A stretch of DNA of 64,000 nucleotides from Ascaris suum (lineage: Eukaryota; Nematoda; Chromadorea; Rhabditida; Ascarididae). The notes under the pieces are model-generated. The model searched no databases, had not been told where the DNA came from, and saw only the letters and a list, made by a program, of their open reading frames with translations. Location: NCBI GenBank assembly GCA_013433145.1, contig CM024187.1:14063826-14127825 (forward strand), given 5' to 3'. Each line of letters starts with the position of its first letter. Positions within the stretch are counted from its first letter, which is position 1. The translations under genes and the position numbers were made by a program. This document shows positions 33,522 to 46,800 of the stretch, in pieces.

Positions 33522-36420
33522 AGTCGAGAAAGCGTAAACTGGTTGCAAACGCGCACACTAAAAACAGAGCCATACAATCAGTGCACCGACCGTAAAGTCA
33601 CTATTTTATGTACATGCTGCCTACGTAGAGCGAATCGAATTCTTACCGAAGAGAAAAACGGAAGGGAAGATAAACATGGACGGAAAGAGTGAGAGAGAAG
33701 ACGAGCAAACAATATGATCGAGCTACGCATATGGGATAAGCGATGAGCAAAACTGCTGCCCACTGAGGAAGCCACTGAGAACGGTTTCCTATTTGCTCCC
33801 ATTATAGCACTTTACTGTTTCGTCTTTCCGCGAACCATTATTTAACCTTTTGCAAAGTAAATTCCCTCGTAAATTGACGTATGGAATACGTCCCCGATCA
33901 GTTGTGTTTAGATAGCTAGCAGTGTCGATGATCACGGTCACTCGTACGACACGATCTATTATTTGAATTGAACGAAATGAAGCACATAACGTAAAGACTG
34001 AGAACCATGGAAGGAAAGAGGAGGGAGATATGTCAAGCACTGTGCAAGAGATTAGAGTAGCCTCATTCACTGGCTGTATAGGTGAACACTCAGTTTTCTG
34101 CAGCATCATTAGACTGGTGCGTTGTACTATACGGGGAAGACAATTTTTAGCGGGGAAGGGAACGTGAAGCTGATTCCTTGCTGAAGCGGAGATTTCAATG
34201 AAACAGTCGACAGGAGGGACATGCATGAGGTGGAAGCAGTTTAGATGAGAGGCGCTGGATCAAAGGATCGTGAAGCAAATCTACGAAATTGTATGCAAAA
34301 AAGTTCGCCCCATCATAAAGGTTCTTTCTTAAACGTAATATCGTGAAAGAGTTTAAACCAATTCCACCGATCCCAGCGCAACGGCCACTAGCCACTAAAG
34401 TCTAAGCGTTAGTTCGCAAAAACTTCCAGTAAAATCGCAACGGCACGAATCAAGGTTTTGAGCTCGCCTAAAACTTATGCTCTTTCGAGTATTGTTCTTG
34501 GTTTCGGTCACCATATCCCAACAATAACACCTAAAATGTAAAAAGGATGCTGAGGTTTTAATCTAGAAGCCTCTGGGTGAAGTCGAATGTCGTATGACCT
34601 TGTGCTGAATCAAGGAACTATTAACTATTCTTCAAACAGTCCCCTTGCTGACTTTTCTGTGCTCAGTGAATTCCGTTTTTCACTGCTTTCGGTCTAGACT
34701 CGAACTGAAGACATACTTCCTAACAGAATTATGGTTTTGATTTTATTACAACATCCTCGAAGCGCCTTTTCTCTCTTGATCTCCACCTTATTGTAGACAT
34801 TGAATGCTGTCTGACCTCACCACGCCGCATGGTTGAATATGTGCAGCTAATCGTCTTATTTGCGTGCTTTTATTCACGTGTACGCTTTTGCATGCCTCCT
34901 ACGTTTCTTTAAATTGGAATAATTTTTTGTTATTTAATGGATGCAAAACAACTGCTTTTCGCCAAAAACTGAGTACAGTCATACTACGCAAACTTAGGTA
35001 TCTGCCAATTACAGCGGGCCAACGAAATAAGGATTTGCTGAATGCCTCTCGTATACGATTAGCAGAAGCCCCTCAGCACTGAGACGTACCGATGCACTAA
35101 GGAAGGGTTCCAACGGCATGCACCTTTAGTAGAAAACACCGCTGAGTACATCAGTTGCAACCAATCCCGCTTTCAATGGCGCGCACACTAGCAATTTTCG
35201 CCGCATTAAAATTAACTTCACCTGCATCAAACAAATGAGGAAGCGCCTCAGGAAGCTGATATAGCACAAATAAACGTCGTCCAAGTCGCCTCTCTCACTT
35301 GAGAGTGACAGGTCGACCGATCGCCCGAGTATTTAAGAAAAATGACAGTGTATCAACAACGCGTTCTATTACCGAATGAACCAGTAGGACAAATCCTCGA
35401 AAAAAAATCTCAAAAATGAGCAGCTGGAAATTCGAAAAATATAGGTAAAACACCCTTTACAACACTCACAGCAAAATACTTTGCAGCAAGTTGCTTTCCT
35501 CGCCATAACGACCAGAACCTCGAAGCGAGAGCGACATTAAGTCACAGCAAGTTACCCCGACCTACTATGACTCTCCTAGAAGACGCTGCGCGTATAACTG
35601 CTTCACTTTTCCTTTTGGCACCTTTGCTTTTGGATCTTGTTTCCATAAAAACACCTTTTCTGCAAGCTTTCATGGAATTTATGTGCATTTTCTTGGAAGT
35701 GATTTTTTTCCGATGTATTCAAGGCAGTCTAGAATTGTTCCCAACATATGGGCTGATTGCGAAGCATACACGACAGCGGCCGAATATTTCAACCTTTTTC
35801 TGAGATTTCGAACGCAAAAAACAATATTTATTCGCATAACAGCAATAAGTTATACGAAAATGAAAGCGTCGAACATTCCGTGAAGGCACCTGCACATGCA
35901 AACAAACAACACCTCGAATCGGAACATAACGATTGGCGTGATTGCACGCTTTCTTTATCGCGAACATAGACGTGCCGTTGCTATCGAGAATACGAAAACG
36001 TTCGATGTAAATAGTTGCAGCACAAAAGCGAATATCACTGAAGAATGGCCTGCTAGTTTTCGGGATAACCTTCATCTTGAAACAATGTGGATGAGAAAGC
36101 CATCGTGAAGTGGTGCAAGAGACAGGATGCGTCCTGAAGGGAGACGGGGGAGGAGGGAAGCGTGGAGGATTGTCCCTGATCAGATGATGTGTGCAATCCA
36201 TGTAAGCGAACAGAGCTTTCATGGCACAGTATTTTTCGCAGTGACCGAGGTATTACGAAGTGTGGGGAACTTGTTCACCTGTTCAACCACAGCAGCAGTT
36301 GAAAACTAGAAGCAAGACAAGTCAGATGGTATTATGGGAGTACCAGTACCGATTAATACATGCCACTGACACAGCCGGAACTTTTTAACATTTTCAGACG
36401 GTACACCAAAGAATTTTTCC

Positions 36421-36488
36421 ACACGCACACGCGCACACAGACACGCACACGCACTCATGAACACACGCACATATGCTCACGAACACAT
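36421..36488. repeat. CA/CG-rich simple sequence
   Basis: Irregular alternation of ACAC and GCAC units over about 68 bases. Alternating purine-pyrimidine sequence of this kind is common in nematode intergenic DNA. Confidence 0.75.
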
Positions 36489-39094
36489 ATTTTTGTCGTT
36501 CTGTCGCTGAAATGCGTTACATGTCGGTGACGCAGTTGTGTTGTATATTTCCAGCAACTATATAGACAATATCAACTTCAAAATTCTTTTCTCCAAATGC
36601 ACTCGACTGCGCAGCTATAAAACACTCGGCAGCTAGAACAGTAACGTTTTGTGCATTGTCCTGAGGTTGATCCCTGTCAAGTTACCTCCACGAACGAGAG
36701 GTTAATCGGAAATGCCGTCCTCGCGAGGATGGAGGAAAAAAAAGCGTCGATGTGGAAAAAGGTATCCTGCTCGTTCGGCGAAACAATTTCTCCGATCCTT
36801 GCCGGAGAGGGCGGAGGGATGGAGGAGGGGGATGGGGGAGGTGTCTGTCCCCCCGATTCCTTATAAATGACCTGCTATAAAAGCACGCAACAATGTGTTT
36901 TTCAATGCGAGGCATGCACGTTACCTCAAAACCCTTGATACGCACAACACGGCTACAGCTTGAAACAATGCTTTGCTGGCATTAGAAAAGGGTAATCTCC
37001 GTCACGGTGCGATTCTGTTCATTTTTTTTCGCACTTTTTGTGTCCTGACATTGTAGCAACATTTTTCTTCAAAACCTTCGATGACCACAACTTCGTTTAG
37101 CTTTCGAGTAGCTCCGTGACCTGCATTCTAAAACTTTATCCTGAAGTACAAGGCAGCCCCATGCAAAAGACGTGTTCAATACTTAACGTCTTCTCCTCTG
37201 GTTCTATGCCTTTCACTGGGGACAGATGCGACTTCACCCCAACCTTTAACTGGGGGAGGGTGGATTTTCGCTCAAAAAAGGAAGTGCTACTGTGAGGATA
37301 TGAAATGAAATGGCGTGCATGCGTCGTAAGTTCCTAATCAAACACTTTGGCAATTCTGCATACGCGAGGCGTACATGAAGAAGTCATACCTTTGCGTGTG
37401 TACGTGTGTGTCCGTCTACCGGCTTATCCGTCCGATAGTTTCAACTCGGACATTAATCAAGTATAATCTAGACCATAGGAGATTCTTACATTCCAACTTT
37501 CAGGCTTTCAAGTTGGCCCATCAAAATTGGAGGTGATCAGAAATACTCTAGCGTCCTTCGAAATTTGTCCACGGAAGGGCACTTGAAGCCATCGAGCTCG
37601 CAAGAGGAAAATTTTTATAGAAGCACTGTATAAGCGCTCGGTTGGGAGGTGGATGCTTTAGTGTCTATGGTTCATTATTTGCTGGCAATGTATGAAACAA
37701 ACGTGTGTTTCAACCAGTAACTAGACACCGCTGTCCTAAAATATTTTGGGTTACTGCTTTCAATTCGAAATCCTTGTCCGATGCGAACGTTACATTTTTT
37801 TAGAGGAAGGGAATGGCTAAACTAGCGCCCTTCATCGGCATTTGCAGAGCGATTTCTGTTAAGCTTATCGCCTAATACATCCGCTGCACTAGAAAAGTTC
37901 ATTGCACGGACGGCAGGGAGAGCACTAGAATGGGACGAACGAGGGCACTTTCATCAACGACGACAGCACGTTTCGCTACAGTATCCTTCTTTTGTTGTCG
38001 CTGATTACATTTGCGCCTTCATTTTTGCAAGATCTCTCTTACCTGAACGGTGCGAACGGGTCTTAAAACCGCAGATTGTAGCAGACAGCTCTAAAATTTT
38101 GTATTCTTAGTTCTGAAGCACCTCCACACAGAATGCAATCCCGCCTGTCTTTATCAGTTGACAAGAAATGTGGATGAATAGATCATATGCAGTTTTGGTG
38201 AATAGATGCTTGATAAAGAGTACAGATTAATGCATTGTAAGTCTTACTATTCAAGGTCAGAAATTTACCTCTTTGAAAGAATCCGCACCAAAAAATTCAG
38301 TCTAAAGTGTTGATTAAATTACAGATGACCTTTCTGGTCATCTTTCGTTGACCGCCAGGGTGAGCGTGACATCAGATGATGACAGCTCGTCTCTTCGTTT
38401 GTAACGAGGTCTCCACACTCTCTCTCTCTCTCTCAAAAAACTGGCTACGCCATTATTATTCAATACATGGGAAATTCGCACAGCCAATAACCACTGTTCA
38501 GGATCGCTGTCACTGCGTTTAGCCTTTGATAGCTTATACAAGAGTTCAAGTCTGACTGATCGGTCGTTGTATCTTTCTATACACCGAAAAGGTTTTGCTG
38601 GAAGCCGCAGCTGAAATCACTTCATGTGCAGAAGGAAATCACCGCACCTTCTCGGAGTCCTTTTCTTTATTCAACAGAATCGTTTTCATTAAAAGAAGGT
38701 CAATTATTCCAACGACCGATATTATGAACGTTGAAGCCTCTTGTATTTATTTCCGAGGGTATTGTTATTGCTAGGGCACTACAAGGTATTTGCGAGCAAT
38801 TATGAAATAGATGCTTCGGATTCAAGAAAGCTTCTCTCGTTTGAAAAGTAATAACTTATTTGCTCTCGAACGTTCAACAGATAACTACATTCAGCAATGC
38901 GTCGTAAATTTCCTCTTCCATCATCGAGAATGTTTGAGAAATCTGCAAACAAAACGTAGCAATATTAAAAATTAAGGAAAGAGAATTATCGCCTCTTACA
39001 TTCCTCACCGTGTTCATCATCACTTTAGAGGATGCTAACACTCTTCAACTGCTTCCTCTTGACGAACACTCGCGCTCATTGCCACAGCTCATTT

Positions 39095-39289
39095 CTAGAC
39101 CGCTTTAATCACGATTCGACTTGATTTTTTCCACTTTTGCCTACGTTCTTGCAACGGTTTCGATGCTGTTAGCGGCAGGACGAAGAATGTGTTTTGAAGT
39201 TCGTTTGTGGATACACATAGCTCCACTATAGTTTCCTTTCCACATGCCATCAGCATTCGTTTCAAGGGGAGTTGTGCCAGATTTTCCAT
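39095..39289 (-). CDS. Small open reading frame in the 3' flank of the K+ channel gene
   Basis: 64 residues from ATG at 39289 with an upstream in-frame stop. It reads MENLAQLPLKRMLMACGKET and ends in a basic tail (RRQKWKKSSRIVIKAV). It is on the same strand as the channel gene and about 400 bases after its stop, downstream of the poly(A) signal. No family is recognised; it could be chance or a separate small exon. Confidence 0.2.
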   Translation of the reverse strand: MENLAQLPLKRMLMACGKETIVELCVSTNELQNTFFVLPLTASKPLQERRQKWKKSSRIVIKAV

Positions 39290-39572
39290 TTCGAATTAAT
39301 ACCTCACCTTACTCGTACTGCAAACAATCTCTCATCCGAGCTTATGATCTCAAAATATGTATGTAGAAATGTTTTTGAAGGGGAAGCTGATCATTAAGGG
39401 GAGGGACGAGGGAAGACAGAAAAAGCAACATTTCTTAGTGAGCGTTGGCATGCAACTAAGCATATGGAAGAGGACCTGAAGTGTTGCAGAAAAGAGATCA
39501 AGCAAGAACAAGGGAATATATACAAAAATGAATGGAAAATGTCAACTGAAACTAGTCTCGGCACTCAGACCA

Positions 39573-39578
39573 TTTATT
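39573..39578 (-). terminator. Polyadenylation signal of the K+ channel gene
   Basis: AATAAA on the - strand, 109 bases after the proposed channel stop codon, is in the expected place for the 3' end. Confidence 0.6.
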
Positions 39579-39686
39579 TAGAAGGACCACCAAAGTGGAT
39601 ATATTGAACGCGCGGAAAAGGTCAAACGATATGCGAAAAAGTAAATGAGAACCTGGACAGCACTTGTCCCGAAACACGCCTGCGCA

Positions 39687-39770
39687 TCACACTTGATCAC
39701 CGTGCTGCTGAGCGTACTTCTTGATTATCTTTTCCTCCCTCAACTTGACAACTTGCATGAAGTTGTTTAC
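39687..39770 (-). CDS. K+ channel: C-terminal exon
   Basis: After TTTTTGCAG, encodes VNNFMQVVKLREEKIIKKYA and QQHGDQV then TGA. VNNF follows the S6 motif directly, as in other Kv channels, which fixes the reading frame. The cytoplasmic tail is very short for a Kv channel. Confidence 0.9.
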   Translation of the reverse strand, partial: VNNFMQVVKLREEKIIKKYAQQHGDQV

Positions 39771-40724
39771 CTGCAAAAACCTCAGTTAAACCAAATGCTC
39801 GCCACGGACGCCAGTAAAACTAATAACCTTTCGCGGAGTAGTCACCGCCCGGAAAGCGGGATATGCGGGACCGCTTATGGGAGTCGAAAAACGCGGGCAG
39901 TGCCAAAGACGACGAAAGTTTCCATAACAGCAATATTTCCATACTCGAAAGTCTCTATCTGTAGAACCTGACGGCGAACTAAGTACACCTAAGCTAGTTC
40001 GACTCCGTCAGAGTATTGAAGAGCACCACTGTATGACTTGGCCCAAAACTGCATAATTCTTGGCATCTTCGTGCTCGAAAATCCCTACATATGAAACTTG
40101 ATGGAGACTAGATATTTTTAACGTCGATTCCCCGACAAAGTCGAGAAGCATTCGAAGCAGAATTTTTTGCCAAGCTTCAAGAAAGGTCAAAATGTGCGTT
40201 CCTATGGTGGCTTATTCCCCCAAAAGTGCCATCGCACTGAATCGTGAATAAGTGGATTTGGCATAAGCATGCGTTTTATCGTTGCCGCAGCAGGAAAATA
40301 TCGAAAGATGGTGTCGTCGACCTATAAAAATGAGGTCTTGTCAGATATATCACCATATGGTAAACCGATTAGCGCAGAAAAGGTGAAAAAGGAGCATAAC
40401 ATGATATATGCGAAGGAAGAAGAGGCGGAGGGTTTGCAGATTTTCGAAGTCGCTTGAAAGCAATAAAGTGCCAAATAATGCGGGCATTTGGAAGCCGACT
40501 GACTGTAACCAACGAAAAAAGCCCTTTTTGGGCCGGGCCTTTTTAACAGCAAAAAAATAAAAGTCGCAAGTTTTTATCACGCCTTTTAGTTTCAAAAACT
40601 CACTCTAAACCATAAGAAAACCAGGGCTACTATGCCATATTATGTTTACAAAATCGCATAGTGGCAGCTTTCGGAGTTGGCGAGTTGGTATTGTCTGTCA
40701 CATAGGGGATCAAACGCCACAAAA

Positions 40725-40817
<93 letters not shown>

Positions 40818-43800
40818 ATATATACCCGTAGTGTCTCGTTTAACAAGTGAGCTAGCTACTTTAAGGATCATAATCGCTCCCACGCCACTCGTGTAAGCCA
40901 ATACCGCACTAACACGCCTCCTACACGCTCAGCCTTCACTTCTAATTTGAGAGATTGAAACAGCGGAAGGTGGGGTTATTTTCTAGGAATTTTTCATCTC
41001 GCTCTCAGCAATTCTGAAAAGCGCATTTCAAATACTCATCAAGCCCACTCTTAGAAAAATCTTTATTATGCTGCAGCTGGTTCCCTTTAAGATTTCCTTT
41101 GTGGTATACTACGTCAATTCTTCACACACTGACATTCAAACGGTGGATAGTTTTTTGCTCGCTGCTAATTAGTGTGCAGCAGCAAACTGTGGCAGTTTTT
41201 GTTGTTCCAAGTTCTCAAATTTATTTTTTATGCGACCTCAATTTGAATAGCGAAATCTCATCCTTGCAAGCAAAGAAATTCGCTGCTTACATTCTTTGAC
41301 AAAACCAGCGTCGACTTCGGTGCTAAAAGATTTTCGGATGAAAACCTTCAACAACCAACTGCTACCTAGACATAAATTCTTCTTTTGCTTATAAAAGTAA
41401 CAATTGTTTTGGCAATATATATCCTCTGAAACAAACCGAAAGACCGACTGCATCGAACAGCACATTCCTTCCACCTGTTGTTATTCCCATTCTTCGCCAC
41501 GTACTCGCTCCTAACGAAAGAACAGTCATCCGTTCCTATATCGTTATTCGAGACGGCTCGATTATTCACTTTATATGGAACACTTTTAACCACCAGAAGT
41601 GGGTAATTAATGGTGAATTGTTAACACATGCCCAATAAACTGATGGGACATGTGTTACAATGATTTTCGCGCATCACTATTGCGAATAAGAATCCGCTTA
41701 GGCACTGCCACTTGCAAAAAAGGCAAGAAAGCCAGCCTACCTTGACGTTGTATAGATCTTACTTTCAAAGGTCCATGAAAAAGCTAAAACAAACTGATGT
41801 AATGCCGCGATAGAATATGTAAACCTAATTTTCAGCTGCACTGTTATGAGTCGAGAAAAAGTTCAGATATCCTTTCATGTGGAGCTCTTGAACTAGGTTT
41901 ACGCATTCTATCGTGGCACTACATCAATTTGTTTTAACTTTTTCATGGACCTTTGAAAGTAAGATCTATACAACGTCAAGGTAGGCTGGCTTTCTTGCCT
42001 TTTTTGCAAGTGGCAGTGCCTGAGCGATCTCTTGAATTAGGTAGGGAAATTTTTAATGGCGTTAGAAGGTTAACGGCGCAAAATTAGCAACAGTCCGGGC
42101 GAGCAAATAAAAAGTACCTTAATTGCGAAAATAAAAGAAGGGATCACTGTGTGAAAACTTGCCATAATTGTGATCGGTAGTGCCAAAACCATGACACCAC
42201 ATACGATCGCACCGCTTCCAATAAGCTTGCCAGCTGTAACACGCCACTGCTAGTATGTGTGAAGGTTTCTTTTCAGAAAATCCTATTGCCTAGTTTAACG
42301 ATCATGGGAACTAACGAGAAAGCAAGAAGGCGATATTACGCACAGCAGGTTTCTTCACAGAAATCCTCATAACCTAAAACTTCGAAAGAAGACGAACATC
42401 CAAAAATGTGAACATACTAGCTAAGCATGCTTATTACGCCATCAAAGAAAAGTAGACTTTATCGCACATAAATTTTTGTACAAGCATACCACAAAAGTAT
42501 GTATTTCATATATATACGTAGACAAGTTGTGCCTCTTTCGATGAAAAATGCTGCTTTATGGCAAATCGAATAGTACAACATACCAACTGTTTGCGGAACG
42601 CTGTCACCATATCCAACCGTCGACATAGTAACCACTGCCCTGAAACATTGAACAAACTAAATAACATTTTTGAATGAATTCCTTCTTTATAACATGCAAC
42701 AGGTGCCCCACACTCGTCAGATCATACAAGCCTTTCAAGGTCATAGGTTGCACAGAAAGGAAGAAGGAGGAGGGGCGTTGGGATCACAACGAACTCATTG
42801 TGATTGGTCTAAAATGTGTTGTAGCTAGCTACGGATGTAGTTAGGTGACCTGCATGACGCCTGCAACGTGCTCACATGCCTAGGTGATGCTTTTGAAGTA
42901 TATCGTCTTCCATTGCTGCCTGTCAGGACCCGCAGGTGTGAAAAGCATACATTAAGCGGAACGTGACTAACCACCAAAATGAGGCAGGAATTGAAGTGAA
43001 CGTAGTTTTCGGTTCGTCTTTTTCGAGGAAATAAACAAGTGTAGAGAAAAAAACCACAACGGTGAGCATGACAATGGCCACCATTTGCATCTGCTTTTTG
43101 CTCTTCCGGATCGTTAGTGCAAAATTTGCAAGACCTGGAATATGCTCATTATTCACCGCATTTACTTGCTACCCTCTCTCTACATAAGTTTCTACCTCGA
43201 GTGAGCATCGATTTTCAGGGGTTTCAAGCGCGAGAATTCCTCATTATCTATGTCGAATACAAGAGAATCGTTTTCTATTTCGCTTTCGAAAATATGTTTA
43301 TTTCGAAATTCTATGCAACATAAAAATTCCGTTCTTTGTGAGTTCCATCTCGAACGTATAGAGGATCAGTTTGAAAAGATATGATTGCTCTAGATCTAGC
43401 GGATTCAGAGACAGAAAAGTATGATTCAAAATGTCTAGAAATTGAGCATATTACAGAGAAACAATTTTCTCGAAACTTGACAACTGCTGCAAATCGCTTT
43501 TAGTAAAGAACCAATTTGCCCTCGCAACACCCCACTTCGCAATAGTGGGGATCGCGAACGAACACTTCCCGTTCCGTAAAAATTTGGGCAACGTAAAAAA
43601 CGATATTTGGTTAATTATAACTTCGCCTCCGATAATGAAATGATGCCACATTCACTAAACTTATTTTAAAAAGCAATGGAACGGTGATAGTGAAGCAGCA
43701 AACTCTTTTACTTCCAAATCCTGCTACTTTTAACGGAGCAAAACTTTGTTACTTTAACTTATTACTAGCACTTTCAACTTTGCCGCACTTATCATTCTTC

Positions 43801-46800
43801 GATCGGCTCACCTCAAACGGCTGAAATGGACGCGAATTTCTGCTCGCTTCACACCACTTATTCGATCTCGATTGTCATTTACTGAACACTCACAGTTCTA
43901 ACAAAATGAAATGAGCTGGTGAAAAGCACTCTTTGATTGAAGCTCCGAGTGAGCTGAACTGCTCAACTTGCAACTTGTAGGTGTATCAATGACTTTTTAT
44001 TGACAGATCGAATAAAACATTTAGCTAATCGATGCATCAAAATGAAGTGACCTGGTGAAAAGCGGCCGAGCTTCGCTATCCTCACCACTCGCAACACCCT
44101 CAGAAGACGTACCGTCAAGAAAGCCCATCGCACCTTTCTTACGTTCTCGCCACTGATGCCTACCTCAAAAAAAAAACCACCCTTCACTAATACATGAAAA
44201 ACCATTCCGCGCGTCGCACTTGTGCTATAAAACATCTTCCGCATTTGCTTGACGCGCACCAACTTTAACTCTCAACTGTTACTTTAAAGGAGGAGGAACT
44301 TTGTTGCGGCGAACATGACGCACGGAAGACAGGAATATCAAAAACCTCAAAAATTTATACACAGTTCCGTCGAAAATTCTGCTTGATTTAGTGTACTTCA
44401 GAACGGAGGCAGACATTTCGCAAAACTTTTTCTCCCTCCTTCTCTCCGAAAAAAAAAAGAAAAATGAAGTTCATCGATATAAATCTACAACAACTTGAGT
44501 TCAAAGTTGCAGAAAACAACCAGGAGCTGCACATCGCTGGCGCGTACAACTGTGGTACCCAACTGGCTGGGCATCCAATAAGGAGGTCACTGCAAAGCTT
44601 AAAAGACCAACTAGTACAATTCCCTATCACTAGATGGCTTTGAATCAGCATCATGTTTCTCACGTTTTAAGAAAGAACCTTTCGTATAAAGATTGGCAGA
44701 CAGAACCTAGTGACACAATGATAAGTAGCTACGTTTTGTCGACTTTCCACGCAAATTTCAACTATTTCATCTCGATTCCCCCACGATCTGTAACTCATTT
44801 TGTGCAAATCGTGACGCCGTCAAATTTCACAGCTAAACGCTACACCACGGCTGCATCTCAGTGGGGTAATTAACTTTCCTTTGTTACGCTTTATACGAAA
44901 TTTTAGCTTGGAAAAGGAGATTTAAAGTCGCCACGCGCCAAGATCAGCAGTGGCCGAGCAACCAGCCTCGCGATCCACCTGCACGCAGAAAATGGTGAAA
45001 GACAGATTGTGGGAGGGGAGAGGAAAGGGAAACATAAATCCCCATCAGAAACCCAAACCACTTAACTGAGCTTCTGAAATGTGGAAAAATTTGCTCTGCG
45101 AGGCAGATAAACAATTATAATACGTACAACAATAAGCACAAGCTCAAAGATGAATGGTGCGATGGCGAGCAAATCGATGACATTCAAAAAATCCCTCACA
45201 AACGGCCACTTCCGCGGTGCAACCGTAAATCGAACAATGTACTCGAGGGTAAAGTAGATCTGAAATGAATCCCACTTGTTACCTCTTTTAATTTATCTCA
45301 GGAATATGGTATTGACTGATGGATCTCTCAGCATTCAACAGCAAAATCGAAAACATTCTTCGAGCAGTAATAAATGATCAGCAAACAGATCCAAGAGTGC
45401 ACAAAAACTGTAAGTTTACGAATTAAGTCTGCTATACTCCGCAGAGGTTTATTATCGGCAGCCTGCTTGGCCGATTTCTGGTGACTGTAGAGGTTATCAT
45501 CGATTCCACTAGGCAGTGGCATAAGCGATCGCTGTAACGTTTTATAAGACTCGGACAACATTTCGAGGAGATTCCTGCCTCACCTCTCGTCTTGTTTGGA
45601 ATGCTATCATTATCTGGGAGACAAACAGTCGCAACAAAAGATATCCTTTTTTTAAAGCAATTATATAAATTCCGGAGATCCTCGACTCTGCATTACCGCC
45701 TCTATGCTCAAGTTTTTCTAAAATACTATAGGCATCCGCCTTATTCCTCTTTCACGTCCGCAATCCTACGAAATCTTCACCAGTTAAAAAAGCGTTTTCA
45801 GCTGGTGCTCACAAGAAAGACCATCGGCGAAATCGCACTTTGAAGTGGAAAATGCACTCCCATGAGCGTGCCAGGAAAAAATTCCCCCTCCCCCCCCCCC
45901 TTCTCAAAAAAATATCTCTCCATAAATAGCTGGAAGAATAGGATAAATTTATTTAGTTTTATGTGGACAATTATACGGATACGGAAAAGACTATTAAATA
46001 CTGAAAACTAACAGTCAGGCGGATCATGTGGAAAACATATGTGCTTACAGAAGAGGCATAAGAGAAATTATTTATGCTATCCCGCGAGTGGGGGATTTGA
46101 AGGAGCAGAAAGCAACACGAATGATCATCATACTCCCACGGACGAGGGCTCTTTGAGAATGAGTGCTCGTTCGGTGCTCATCTCTGGCTTTTAAGTGAAC
46201 GAGTGAGAGGTAATGGCGACTGTTTCAACTCATAACACCTCTCTTATAACTTTCCTCAGAGTCACAATAAAACATATCTTTTCAGAAGTCATTCAGCCAT
46301 AAACAGTCGTGCAAATAATGAAAGCGATTTGTCGAAGCAAAAATATTATTCTTCTGGTTTTTAGTTATTTAGAAAAATGTGAAAGAAAACGAGAAGGTCC
46401 TGTAATAATAAGCACTGGACGAGATAAAAAATGCTTTAAAAAGCTTCAAAATGAGGAAGAAAGTTAGCAGAAAAGGGGAAAAAAAGGCGCCCATCAATTA
46501 GAACTCCTACGTCAGGAGATTACAGGATTACTGACCACACAGATGTTCTCGATGTAGTTGAAGACCGGATGCTCGATCATTTCAGGTCCTAGATCATCGG
46601 GGTTTCTTGACCCCACCTTTGGACTAATCGCACGTCCATCCGCTTTCGAATACGTGGGGTAGGTTAATGATGACCTGAAAATTAAGCTGCTTTAGAGCTC
46701 GAATTTTTAGCGAATGAAATCTCCAGCGAAAAGATTGAGAACGATTTCCATTACTGCATAGGCGTTAGAGTTACAGGTTATTTCGGCGTACAGTTGAGGG

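Larger units (their letters stand above)
33522..39572. other. Intergenic stretch with no confident gene
   Basis: The region contains many short frames but no splice chain that I could support. A CA/CG-rich simple tract is at 36421-36488, a purine-rich tract at 36800-36842 and a TC run at about 38417-38434. The - strand frame 38338-38541 (KRSDSDPEQWLLAVRISHVL) is coding-like but isolated. The 5' regulatory region of the R3H-like gene should lie here. Confidence 0.35.

Noticed and set aside
35719..36222. 167-residue - strand frame with overlapping + strand frames
   Set aside because: Both strands are open and neither has motifs or splice partners; I could not choose between them.
40642..40896. 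Open frames of repeating Ile-Tyr on both strands
   Set aside because: They are translations of the (AT)n microsatellite, not protein.
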